NCBI GenBank assembly: GCA_964425005.1
Contig: CAYRKT010000036.1
Span: forward strand, 1-14,958
From: CAYRKT01 sp964425005
GTDB taxonomy: Bacteria; Synergistota; Synergistia; CAYRKT01
DNA length: 14,958 nt
Direction of reading: 5' to 3'
Shown piece after piece: positions 1-6,495 of this stretch. The position numbers and the translations under genes were made by a program. The notes beneath the pieces were generated by a model that was given only the letters and a program-made list of their open reading frames with translations, was not told the origin of the DNA and ran no database searches. Position 1 is the first letter of the stretch; each line of letters begins with the position of its first letter.

Positions 1-1100
1 CCCTGAACCACATCATAGACGTGGGGACGGTGGGGGAGGTGGAGTTCATAGCCGCCAACACGGACGTGGCGAGCCTCAAGATGTCCAGGTCCCCCACCAA
101 GCTGATCCTGGGCAAGGGCATCACCCGCGGTCTGGGGGCTGGCGCCAACCCCGAGATAGGGGCCAAGGCGGCCGAGGAGGCCAGGGAGGAGATAAAGGAT
201 CTGGTCAAGGGAGCTGACATGGTATTCGTGACGGCTGGCATGGGCGGTGGAACCGGCACGGGGGCCTCCCCGGTGATCTCCCGCATAGCCAGGGAGGAGG
301 GGGCTCTCGTGGTGGCCGTGGTGACCAGGCCCTTCTCCTTCGAGGGCAAGAGGAGGGCCGCCAACGCGGAGGAGGGCATAAAGAGGCTCAGGGAGAACGT
401 GGACGCCCTGATAGTCATACCCAACGATCGCCTCCTCGAGATAGCCGACAAGAACACCAGCCTTCTGGACGCCTTCGGCCTCGCCGACGAGGTCCTGAGG
501 CAGGCCGTCCAGGGGGTGACGGACCTGATATTCAAGCCCGGGCTGATAAACGTGGACTTCGCCGACCTGAAGGCCATAATGCAGAACGCTGGCTCGGCCA
601 TAATGGGCATAGGGGTCGGGAGGGGTGAGGGCAAGGGGCCTCAGGCCGCCAAGGCGGCGATGAACAGCCCCCTGATGGAGGTCCCGGTGAGCGGCGCCAA
701 GGGCATCCTGTTCAACGTGACCGCGCACCCCTCCGCCAAGATCAAGGAGGTCCAGGAGGCCGCCAGCTACATAATGAGCGTGGCCGACGAGGAAGCGCAG
801 ATCATATGGGGGCACGTCATAGACGAGGGCATCCCGGAGGACGAGATGTGGGTTACCGTCATAGCCACTGGCTTCAGCGAGAGCTACGAGCCCAAGACCT
901 CCCTCAAGCAGCTCAGGAAGGGCAGGTTCCCCCTGAGGCTCGACCTGCAGGAGGCCGAGCTCAGGCCTGCCGAGAAGGAGGATTCCTTCGTCTTGCCCTC
1001 GTCCGTGGATCCCTCCCTGGACGTCCCCGCCATCTTCAGGAGGAGCTTGGCCAAGAAGGAAGGGCATGAGAACAAGAGGGGGAACAGGATGTTCAACTAG
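1..1100 (+). CDS. ftsZ: Cell division protein FtsZ (5' end outside window)
   Basis: FtsZ is the tubulin-like GTPase that polymerises into the cytokinetic ring at midcell. The reading frame is open from the first bases (first full codon at base 3: Leu-Asn-His-Ile-Ile-Asp), so the gene begins upstream. Only the start of the nucleotide-binding domain, roughly the first 20-30 residues with the first glycine-rich loop, is missing. The GTP-binding tubulin signature GMGGGTGTG is at about bases 237-263. The catalytic T7 loop NVDFADL is at about 549-569, and the sheet-rich C-terminal domain follows. The conserved C-terminal peptide that binds FtsA or ZipA-type partners is present as LDVPAIFRR (about 1017-1043), after a short linker and before a basic tail of about 18 residues ending MFN. 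A GTG at base 21 could be mistaken for a start, but the upstream codons continue FtsZ homology (VEFIAANTD context), so it is internal. A ferritin gene follows after 33 bp. The identity is secure. Confidence 0.97.
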   Translation, partial: LNHIIDVGTVGEVEFIAANTDVASLKMSRSPTKLILGKGITRGLGAGANPEIGAKAAEEAREEIKDLVKGADMVFVTAGMGGGTGTGASPVISRIAREEGALVVAVVTRPFSFEGKRRAANAEEGIKRLRENVDALIVIPNDRLLEIADKNTSLLDAFGLADEVLRQAVQGVTDLIFKPGLINVDFADLKAIMQNAGSAIMGIGVGRGEGKGPQAAKAAMNSPLMEVPVSGAKGILFNVTAHPSAKIKEVQEAASYIMSVADEEAQIIWGHVIDEGIPEDEMWVTVIATGFSESYEPKTSLKQLRKGRFPLRLDLQEAELRPAEKEDSFVLPSSVDPSLDVPAIFRRSLAKKEGHENKRGNRMFN

Positions 1101-1133
1101 CGATCGATAGCCCGTTAGGGAGGTGAGGTCGTC

Positions 1134-1622
1134 GTGAGCAGAAAGGTGCTGGAGGCCATGAACGAGCAGATGAACTTCGAGCTCTACTCTGGCTACATAT
1201 ACCTCTCGATGGCATCTTACTTCGAGTCGGAGAGCCTGAGGGGCTTCGCCCACTGGATGAAGGTCCAGTTCGAGGAGGAGAAGGGTCACGCCATGAGGTT
1301 CTACTCTTACCTCCTCGAGAGGGGTTTCAAGCCCGTCTTCGAGAGCATCCCCAGGCCCAAGGAGAGCTGGTCCTCCCCGCTCGATGCCTTCGAGGACGCC
1401 CTGGAGCACGAGAGGAAGGTCACCTCTAGGATATGGGCTTTGGTCGACCTGGCGAGGAGCGAGGGGGACAAGGCCTCGGAGAGGTTCCTGGACTGGTTCG
1501 TGAACGAGCAGGTGGAGGAGGAGGCGGGCGTCCAGCTGGTGGTGGACCTGCTCAAGAAGGTGGAGGACAACGTGGGCGGACTCCTGTACCTGGATTCGGA
1601 GCTGGGGAAGAGGGAGCGATAG
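1134..1622 (+). CDS. ftnA: Non-haem bacterial ferritin (FtnA-like)
   Basis: This encodes a 162-residue cytoplasmic ferritin, the usual length for the bacterial FtnA family. Such proteins form 24-subunit shells that oxidise Fe(II) and store the mineral. The ferroxidase-centre residues are visible: Glu16 (NFELYSGY), Glu49 and His52 (FEEEKGHA), Glu93 (LEHERKV), and Gln126 with the following acidic run (NEQVEEEA). No haem-ligand methionine typical of bacterioferritin was recognised in the expected place, so ferritin is preferred over Bfr. The start is GTG, supported by AGGGAGGTGAGG (1117-1128) about 7 bases upstream. The gene lies 33 bp after ftsZ with no clear promoter between them, so it may be read from the ftsZ transcript. 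A strong palindrome 14 bp after the stop probably ends that transcript. A ferritin suits an anaerobe or microaerophile that must limit Fenton chemistry; that role is inferred. Confidence 0.93.
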   Translation: MSRKVLEAMNEQMNFELYSGYIYLSMASYFESESLRGFAHWMKVQFEEEKGHAMRFYSYLLERGFKPVFESIPRPKESWSSPLDAFEDALEHERKVTSRIWALVDLARSEGDKASERFLDWFVNEQVEEEAGVQLVVDLLKKVEDNVGGLLYLDSELGKRER

Positions 1623-1636
1623 CTCGACGATCTTCG

Positions 1637-1662
1637 GAGGGGTGCCCTGCAGGGCACCCCTC
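1637..1662. terminator. Perfect 26-bp palindrome, probable bidirectional terminator
   Basis: The sequence GAGGGGTGCCCTG and its exact reverse complement abut, giving a 26-bp palindrome (about 11 bp of stem if four bases form the loop). It lies in the 49-bp gap between the convergent ferritin (stop 1622) and aminotransferase (stop 1672) genes, where a shared terminator is expected. Neither side is followed by a T-run, so it is not a textbook intrinsic terminator. It may act as a 3' stabilising hairpin, or its palindromic form could bind a protein. Confidence 0.6.
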
Positions 1663-1671
1663 AGATCCGCT

Positions 1672-2877
1672 CTACCTGGTGGTGTGCCCCAGTTTGGCCA
1701 GCGCTTTGTTGAGCCTGTCCACCACCATCTCCTGCTGAACCTGCGAGATGTCGGTGAAGAAGGGGAGCGCCAGGGCACGCCTGGATATGGACTCGGTCGT
1801 GGGGAAAGAGCCCTCCTCGTATCCGAAGAGTTCCCGGTAGAAGGGCTGGAGGTGAATGGGGGGATGAAAGTAGGGTCTGGTCTCCACGCCCATCTCCCTC
1901 ATGATCCTGATCGTCGCGTCCCTGTCGATTCCCTCGGGCAGGAGCACTACGAAGACGAAGGGACTGAAACTCCCCTGCCATTCCGGCACCCTTAGGGTCT
2001 TAACCCCCTCGAAGGAGCTGTCGGAGAGGAGCGATGTGTATCTGGCGTAGGCCTCCCTTCGCCTTTTCACTATAGTTTCTATCCTGGATAGCTGAGACAG
2101 CAGCAGGGCTGCTGACATCTCGTCCATGCGGTAGTTGTATCCCAGTCGCTCGTAGTAGAGCCACTCCCCCCCTTCGCCCCTGCCCTGGTTGGATAGGGAC
2201 TCGCAGGTCCTCCAGACCCTCGGGTCGTCCGTGAGGACGGCTCCCCCCTCACCCGCGGTCACCTGTTTGTTGGGGTAGAAGCCGAAGACGGAGACCTCGC
2301 CGAAGGAGCCACAGGGCCTGCCCCTGCAGTCGCTGCCCATCGCCTCGCAGGCGTCCTCCAGAAGGAACAACCCCTCCTCCCTGGCCCAGCCGAGCGAGTC
2401 CCAGTCGAAGCTGAACCCGAAGACGTCCACCAACAACATGCCCTTGGGGTTTCGGGCGGGGATCTCTAGCCTCCCGGCGCGGGCCTTCCCGGACCTCACC
2501 ATCTCCACCGCCGCTCTGAGCGAGTCCGCCGAGGGCATCAGGGTGTCCGCGTCCACGTCCACGAAGAGCGGAACGGCCCTGCAGTAGAGCACGGCGTTGG
2601 CGCTGGCCACGAAGCTGAAGGGGGTGGTGATCACCACGTCCCCCTCTGAGGTTCCCAGGGCCAGAAGGCTCATGTGGAGCGCTGCCGTGCCGCTGGAGCA
2701 GGCGAGCGCGTATCTCCTTCCGGTGAGCTCCTTGAGCCGCTCCTCTAGCCTGGCCTTCTTGGGCCCCAGGGCCAGCCTCTTGGACCTAAGCACTTCGACC
2801 ACCGCCTCCACGTCCGCCTCGTCGATGGAGGCCTCGGCCACCGGCACGAAGTCGAGACTTAGGGGATCGTGGGACAA
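1672..2877 (-). CDS. DegT/DnrJ/EryC1/StrS-family PLP aminotransferase
   Basis: This is a fold-type I, PLP-dependent aminotransferase of the family that aminates keto-sugar nucleotides for surface polysaccharide or glycan synthesis. The exact substrate cannot be told from sequence. The start chosen is TTG at 2877, giving 401 residues. It has AGGAGGGT (2884-2891) six bases upstream, and the longer open frame to 2973 would begin upstream of the likely promoter. The family N-terminus follows soon after (VPVAEASIDEADVEAVVEVL). Numbered from that start, the cofactor phosphate loop CSSGTAAL is at about 60-67 and the PLP-ring aspartate is in LLEDACEAMGS (Asp175). The Schiff-base lysine is in GFYPNKQ (Lys204), followed by the typical TAGEGGAV. 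The C-terminal RPYFHPPIHLQPFY motif is also typical. It is a single-gene unit with no sugar-nucleotide neighbours in the window, convergent with ferritin and divergent from the chromate transporters. Confidence 0.9.
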   Translation of the reverse strand: MSHDPLSLDFVPVAEASIDEADVEAVVEVLRSKRLALGPKKARLEERLKELTGRRYALACSSGTAALHMSLLALGTSEGDVVITTPFSFVASANAVLYCRAVPLFVDVDADTLMPSADSLRAAVEMVRSGKARAGRLEIPARNPKGMLLVDVFGFSFDWDSLGWAREEGLFLLEDACEAMGSDCRGRPCGSFGEVSVFGFYPNKQVTAGEGGAVLTDDPRVWRTCESLSNQGRGEGGEWLYYERLGYNYRMDEMSAALLLSQLSRIETIVKRRREAYARYTSLLSDSSFEGVKTLRVPEWQGSFSPFVFVVLLPEGIDRDATIRIMREMGVETRPYFHPPIHLQPFYRELFGYEEGSFPTTESISRRALALPFFTDISQVQQEMVVDRLNKALAKLGHTTR

Positions 2878-2883
2878 GCGTTG

Positions 2884-2891
2884 ACCCTCCT
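2884..2891 (-). promoter_or_regulatory. Ribosome binding site fixing the aminotransferase start
   Basis: On the minus strand AGGAGGGT lies six bases before the TTG at 2877-2875. It is the only strong Shine-Dalgarno near the N-terminus of the family homology, so it favours the TTG over the first start codon of the open frame at 2973. Confidence 0.75.
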
Positions 2892-2916
2892 CTCGCGGGG
2901 ATGATTCGGTGATAAA

Positions 2917-2922
2917 ATTATA
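2917..2922 (-). promoter_or_regulatory. -10 element (TATAAT) for the aminotransferase gene
   Basis: A perfect TATAAT occurs on the minus strand in an AT-rich island within otherwise GC-rich DNA. It lies 39 bases upstream of the TTG start, implying a leader of about 30 bases that contains the ribosome binding site. No good -35 is visible 16-18 bases upstream, so this is a weak or activator-dependent promoter call. The same AT-rich stretch reads TAAAATTATAC on the plus strand and might also serve the divergent chromate transporter genes, but I see no matching -35 there either. Confidence 0.5.
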
Positions 2923-2963
2923 CAGCTCACCCTTTCTCGTGAGGGCAGCGGGGGGTCGAACGC

Positions 2964-3542
2964 ATGGCTTCAACCGAGGGTGGGACGATGATCCCGGGGC
3001 GCCCCAGCTTCGTTCGCCTCTTCCTCTCCTCCTTGAGGATAGGCTCTCTGACCCTGGGTGGGGGTTGGGCCATGGTGCCCCTGATGGCCAGGGAGTTCTC
3101 CTCCCGCGGCTGGATCCCCGAGGGGGAGGTGTGGAAGGTGGTCTCCCTGGTCCAGGGGTTGCCGGGACCCATCGCCTTCAACACCTCCTTCGTCTGCGGC
3201 ATGAGGGTGTTGGGCTGGCGCGGCGCCCTGGCGGCCTCCTTGGGCTTCGTGGCTCCTTCCTTCGTGGCGATAGTTTTGGTGGCCTGGCTCTTGGACCTCC
3301 CCCGCGGGGGTGGGGGTCTTTGGCCCGCTGCCAGGTTCTTCCTGGACGGCATGAGGCCGGCCCTGCTGGGGCTTCTGGCTGCCAGCGTGGTAAGGATGGG
3401 ATTTAGGACCCTCAGGGGCATCTGGGACCCGTTGCTCCTCGCGGTCTCCCTTTTAGGGCTCGTTCGCCTGGGGTTGAGCCCGACGCTTATAGTCGCACTT
3501 GGGGCGGCGGTGGGGGTGATCAAGGGGTTGATCAGGAGATGA
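2964..3542 (+). CDS. chrA: Chromate transporter family protein, first half-size subunit
   Basis: This is a 192-residue hydrophobic inner-membrane protein of the CHR family (TC 2.A.51), in the short single-domain form that works as a pair with a second subunit. The N-terminal amphipathic start leads into the family motif TLGGGWAMVP (about residues 34-43). It is followed by VQGLPGPIAFN and by GALAASLGFVAPSF, which match the conserved PGP and PS motifs. Several membrane segments follow. The start is ATG at 2964, with a G-run (2950-2955) eight bases upstream. An alternative ATG at 2988 would shorten it by eight residues, and both keep the motifs. It overlaps the next gene by ATGA, so translation is coupled. 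Characterised CHR proteins export chromate or take up related oxyanions such as sulfate. The true substrate here is unknown, and its placement before hypCDE leaves room for another role. Confidence 0.9.
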   Translation: MASTEGGTMIPGRPSFVRLFLSSLRIGSLTLGGGWAMVPLMAREFSSRGWIPEGEVWKVVSLVQGLPGPIAFNTSFVCGMRVLGWRGALAASLGFVAPSFVAIVLVAWLLDLPRGGGGLWPAARFFLDGMRPALLGLLAASVVRMGFRTLRGIWDPLLLAVSLLGLVRLGLSPTLIVALGAAVGVIKGLIRR

Positions 3543-4081
3543 GCCCCCTGTGGGAGCTCTCCTGGACCTTCTTCAAGGTGGGGGCGCTCAGCTTCGGCGG
3601 TGGCTACGCGATCCTCAAGGTCATCATGTTCTTCGTAGTGGAGTCCAGGGGGTGGCTCTCCCTGGGGGAGTTCGCGGACGTGGTATCCATCTCCCAGTCG
3701 ACCCCTGGGCCCATAGGGATCAACGCGGCCACCTTCGTGGGCTACAAGGTCTTGGGCGTTTGGGGTGCGCTGGCGGCGACCATTTCCTCTCTGGTGGTGC
3801 CGGCCTCCCTGAGCTTTGCGGCGGAGAGACTTATCAGGAGGTGGGGGGACTCCCGTTTGTTCGAGTCGGTCCTGGGGTCCCTCTCCCCGGTGCTCTTGGC
3901 GATGTTGATCTCCGCCGGCTGGTCGTTGAAGGACGCGGTCGGCTGGGGATACGGGTCCACTTCGGTCTTCCTGGTGGTCTTCGCCCTTTCGCTCCTCAAG
4001 GGCTCTTCGCCCCTGGCACTCATGCTCCTGGGCGGTCTCGTGGGCCTTCTGGGTGGCCTTATATCCTTCGGTGGTTCGTAA
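3539..4081 (+). CDS. chrA: Chromate transporter family protein, second half-size subunit
   Basis: This is the partner of the preceding gene: 180 residues, the same family and fold. The motif FGGGYAIL is at about residues 19-26, then STPGPIGINAATFVGYKVLG, and then GALAATISSLVVPASLSF. Three or four further hydrophobic segments lead to a glycine- and leucine-rich end (LLGGLVGLLGGLISFGG). The ATG overlaps the stop of the first subunit (ATGA, 3539-3542). The only SD-like bases lie directly against the start, so reinitiation by the ribosome leaving the first gene is likely. The two subunits probably form a heterodimer with inverted orientation, as inferred for other short CHR pairs. The stop at 4081 is 16 bp before hypC. 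Confidence 0.9.
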   Translation: MSPLWELSWTFFKVGALSFGGGYAILKVIMFFVVESRGWLSLGEFADVVSISQSTPGPIGINAATFVGYKVLGVWGALAATISSLVVPASLSFAAERLIRRWGDSRLFESVLGSLSPVLLAMLISAGWSLKDAVGWGYGSTSVFLVVFALSLLKGSSPLALMLLGGLVGLLGGLISFGGS

Positions 4082-4088
4082 GGGAGGT
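4080..4088 (+). promoter_or_regulatory. Ribosome binding site fixing the hypC start
   Basis: AAGGGAGGTGC spans the end of the second chrA gene. The GGAGG core ends 10 bases before a TTG at 4098. That TTG puts cysteine at residue 2, which HypC requires, so the site decides between it and an in-frame ATG at 4053. Confidence 0.7.
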
Positions 4089-4097
4089 GCGCGGATT

Positions 4098-4319
4098 TTG
4101 TGCCTTGCCGTTCCCTACGTGCTGGTGGACATAAGGGGCAAGGAGGCCGTGGCCGAGAGGGGTGGGCTGAGGGTCTCGATCAGGTTGGACCTCCTGGAGG
4201 AGGCGAGGGTGGGCGATAAGGTCCTGGTCCACGCTGGCTTCGCCATAGAGAGGCTCAAGGAGGAGGAGGCCGAGGAGATAGAGGCCTTGTGGAGGGAGCT
4301 GGGCCTTGGCGACGGATAG
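4098..4319 (+). CDS. hypC: Hydrogenase maturation chaperone HypC
   Basis: HypC is a small chaperone that works with HypD to carry the Fe(CN)2CO unit and hand it to the [NiFe]-hydrogenase large subunit. The family begins Met-Cys-Leu-Ala-(Val/Ile)-Pro, and Cys2 is essential. Here TTG at 4098 gives exactly M-C-L-A-V-P with 73 residues, the normal length. Starting at the in-frame ATG at 4053 would bury that cysteine at position 17 and overlap the chrA gene. The OB-fold core and the conserved VHAGFAI with His45 are present, and an acidic helix ends the protein. The gene follows chrA by 16 bp and overlaps hypD by 14 bp, so it sits within a single transcription unit. Confidence 0.93.
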   Translation: MCLAVPYVLVDIRGKEAVAERGGLRVSIRLDLLEEARVGDKVLVHAGFAIERLKEEEAEEIEALWRELGLGDG

Positions 4320-5418
4320 CAAGGGTTTCGTGGAGAGGTTGGTCTCGAGGGTAGGGGAGCTCGCCCGCTCGCTGGGCCGCAGGGTCAAGGTGATGGAGGT
4401 ATGCGGGACCCACACGGTGGCCGCGTTCAGGGGGGGCTTGAGAGGGCTTTTGCCCGATGGGGTGGAGCTCATATCCGGTCCGGGGTGTCCAGTCTGCGTG
4501 ACCGCCCAGGAGGAGGTGGACCTCTCCATAGCCTTCTCCCGTCTGGGTGATCTGGTCGTCTGCACTTACGGCGACATGCTTAAGGTTCCCGGAAGCGGTG
4601 GGATCAGCCTGGCCCTGGCCCGCGCCCGTGGGGCGGACGTCAGGGTGGTGGGCTCGACGGAGGAGGTCTTGAGGATGGCCCTCAGGGAGGGCAAGCGCTT
4701 CGTCTTCCTGGGGGTGGGGTTTGAGACCACCGCGCCTGCCACCGCCTGGCTGGCCAAAGAGGCCTTGAAGTTGGGCTTGAGCAACCTGTTCATATGCTCC
4801 CTCCACAAGAGAGTCGTGCCCGCCCTGGAGGCTTTGCTCGCCGACCCAGACCTGGCCATCGACGGATTCATCCTCCCGGGCCACGTGAGCGTGGTGCTGG
4901 GGCTTAAAGCCTATCGCCGTCTGATGGAGATTAAGCCCGTCCCCATGTGCGTCGCCGGCTTCGACGTGCCCCAGATGTTGTCGGCCATAGCGGTGATCCT
5001 GAGGGATCTGGTGAGGGGATCTCCATCCCTGAGCTCCGTCTACAGGAGAGCTGTGGGAGAGGAGGGCAACGGCTTGGCCCAGGCCCTGCTGGAGGAGGTC
5101 TTTGAGCCCTGCGATGCCCCTTGGAGGGGCTTCGGGCGTCTGCCCCTCTCCGGGCTGTGCCTTAAGGGTCCGTACGAGCGCCTGAGGGCTGAGCCCTTGC
5201 TGGGAGACGCGGTCCTGGGGGCGGGAGAGGAGCCGATGGAGGGGTGTCTGTGCGGGGAGGTGCTCAAGGGCAAGGTCAGGCCCACGGACTGTCCCCTCTT
5301 CGGGAGGGCCTGTCATCCCAGCAGCCCCGTGGGTCCCTGTATGGTCTCGTCCGAAGGGAGCTGCGCTGCCCACTACCGGTTCGGCGACGGGATGGGTCGA
5401 TGGGGCGTTCGCGCTTGA
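4306..5418 (+). CDS. hypD: Hydrogenase Fe-CN/CO maturation scaffold HypD
   Basis: HypD carries a [4Fe-4S] cluster and, with HypC and HypE, assembles the Fe(CN)2CO group. The protein has 370 residues, as usual for the family. Conserved motifs are all present: EVCGTHT with Cys33, SGPGCPVCVT with Cys61 and Cys64, TYGDMLKVPGS, and GVGFETTAPA. In the C-terminal cluster-binding region are CLCGEVLKG, RPTDCPLFGRACHP and PVGPCMVSSEGSCAAHYRF. Nothing essential looks missing. The start is TTG at 4306 with GGAGGGAG (4291-4298) seven bases upstream, inside the 3' end of hypC, so the two are translationally coupled. The distance to hypE is 36 bp. Confidence 0.96.
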   Translation: MATDSKGFVERLVSRVGELARSLGRRVKVMEVCGTHTVAAFRGGLRGLLPDGVELISGPGCPVCVTAQEEVDLSIAFSRLGDLVVCTYGDMLKVPGSGGISLALARARGADVRVVGSTEEVLRMALREGKRFVFLGVGFETTAPATAWLAKEALKLGLSNLFICSLHKRVVPALEALLADPDLAIDGFILPGHVSVVLGLKAYRRLMEIKPVPMCVAGFDVPQMLSAIAVILRDLVRGSPSLSSVYRRAVGEEGNGLAQALLEEVFEPCDAPWRGFGRLPLSGLCLKGPYERLRAEPLLGDAVLGAGEEPMEGCLCGEVLKGKVRPTDCPLFGRACHPSSPVGPCMVSSEGSCAAHYRFGDGMGRWGVRA

Positions 5419-5454
5419 ACGCGCTTTAGCCGCTGGGCAGGAGGGGTTTGCGGG

Positions 5455-6465
5455 ATGGAAGACGTGATAACCCTGGCTGAGGGCAGCGGTGGTCTGCTCA
5501 CCCACCGCCTGGTGGAGGCCTTGCTGAGAAGCGGACTCTCCAACCCGATCCTGGAGGAAGGGGAGGACGCGGCTTATCTGAAGGAGTTAGGGATCGCCTT
5601 GACCGTCGACTCCTTCACGGTCTCACCCCCTTTCTTCCCGGGAGGCGACATAGGGAAGCTCGCCGCCTGCGGGACAATAAACGACCTGGCCTGCAGGGGG
5701 GCCAGGCCCCTCTACTTCGCCTATGCCCTGCTGGTGGAGGAGGGGTTTCCCAGGGAACAGCTGATGTCCATAGCTGGCTCCTTCTCGAAGGTCTGCTCCG
5801 AGCACGGGATCCTGGTGGCGGCCGGAGACACAAAGGTCCTGCCGTCCAAGGGGACTGGGGAGGTGAGGGACGTCTTCGTGTCCGTGTGCGGCCTGGGGAA
5901 GGTCGAGGGGGCTAAGCCTCTGGGCGTCAGGGCGGTCGAGGAGGGCGATCTCATAGTGCTCACGGGCGACGTGGGCCGCCACGGGGCCGCGGTGGGCGCC
6001 TTGCGCTTCGGCGGATCCCTCCTCAACGCCCCCGAGAGCGACTGCGCTCCCCTATGGAGGTTGATGGAGAGGGCGATGGAGGTGGGTGGCGTGAGGGCGG
6101 CCAGGGACTGCACGAGGGGCGGTCTGGCCACGGTGCTCTGCGAATGGGCTCTTCGGGCCAGGGGCCTTGGGGTCGAGGTGTGGGAGGAGAGGATAGCCGT
6201 CTCCGATGAGGTCCAGGCCTTCTGCGACGCGATGGGCTTCGATCCCCTATACATGGCGTGTGAGGGGAGGATGGTGCTGGCCGTAGAACCCAGGAAGGCC
6301 GAGGAGTTGCTCTCGGCCGTGAGGGAGGACCCGGAGGGCATGGGCGCCACCGTGATAGGTAGGTTCGTGGCGGAGCACCCTCGAAGGGCGGTGCTTCGCA
6401 CCTCCTACGGAGGGGTGCGCGTGCTCGACATGTTGCCCTACGAGATGCTGCCCAGGATATGCTGA
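5455..6465 (+). CDS. hypE: Carbamoyl-dehydratase HypE, hydrogenase maturation
   Basis: HypE is a PurM-like ATPase that dehydrates a thiocarbamoyl group on its C-terminal cysteine to thiocyanate, then gives the cyanide to HypC-HypD. The protein has 336 residues and ends in the diagnostic PRIC, so the catalytic Cys336 is intact. The N-terminal glycine-rich segment LAEGSGGLLTHRLV, the VDSFTVSPPFFPGGDIGKLA region, the GDTKVLP motif (about 124-130) and ARDCTRGGLATVL all match the family. The start is ATG with GGAGGGG about eight bases upstream. The carbamoyl donor enzyme HypF is not in the window. The gene ends the hyp cluster and is convergent with the methyltransferase gene, with only 7 bp between stops. 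Confidence 0.96.
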   Translation: MEDVITLAEGSGGLLTHRLVEALLRSGLSNPILEEGEDAAYLKELGIALTVDSFTVSPPFFPGGDIGKLAACGTINDLACRGARPLYFAYALLVEEGFPREQLMSIAGSFSKVCSEHGILVAAGDTKVLPSKGTGEVRDVFVSVCGLGKVEGAKPLGVRAVEEGDLIVLTGDVGRHGAAVGALRFGGSLLNAPESDCAPLWRLMERAMEVGGVRAARDCTRGGLATVLCEWALRARGLGVEVWEERIAVSDEVQAFCDAMGFDPLYMACEGRMVLAVEPRKAEELLSAVREDPEGMGATVIGRFVAEHPRRAVLRTSYGGVRVLDMLPYEMLPRIC

Positions 6466-6468
6466 TGT

Positions 6469-6495
6469 GGGGCTAGTCCTCCAGCTTGTAGCCCC
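6469..6495. terminator. Inverted repeat at the hypE/methyltransferase convergence
   Basis: GGGGCTA at 6469-6475 and its exact complement TAGCCCC at 6489-6495 bracket a 13-base loop. The left arm covers the methyltransferase stop codon and begins 4 bp past the hypE stop. The position suggests an end signal for the hyp transcript, possibly for both transcripts. It has a rather large loop and no T-run, so this is a modest call. Confidence 0.35.

Noticed and set aside
2881..2923. Plus-strand promoter for chrA (TTGACC at 2881 with TAAAAT at 2913)
   Set aside because: The spacing is 26 bp, far from 17, and no better -35 was found.
4053..4097. Longer HypC starting at the ATG at 4053
   Set aside because: It would overlap chrA and bury the essential Cys2 at residue 17. 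The SD at 4080-4088 supports TTG 4098.
4255..5505. Long minus-strand open frame of 416 codons opposite hypD
   Set aside because: hypD is certain by motif. The antisense frame has no recognisable motif and is typical of shadow frames in GC-rich DNA.
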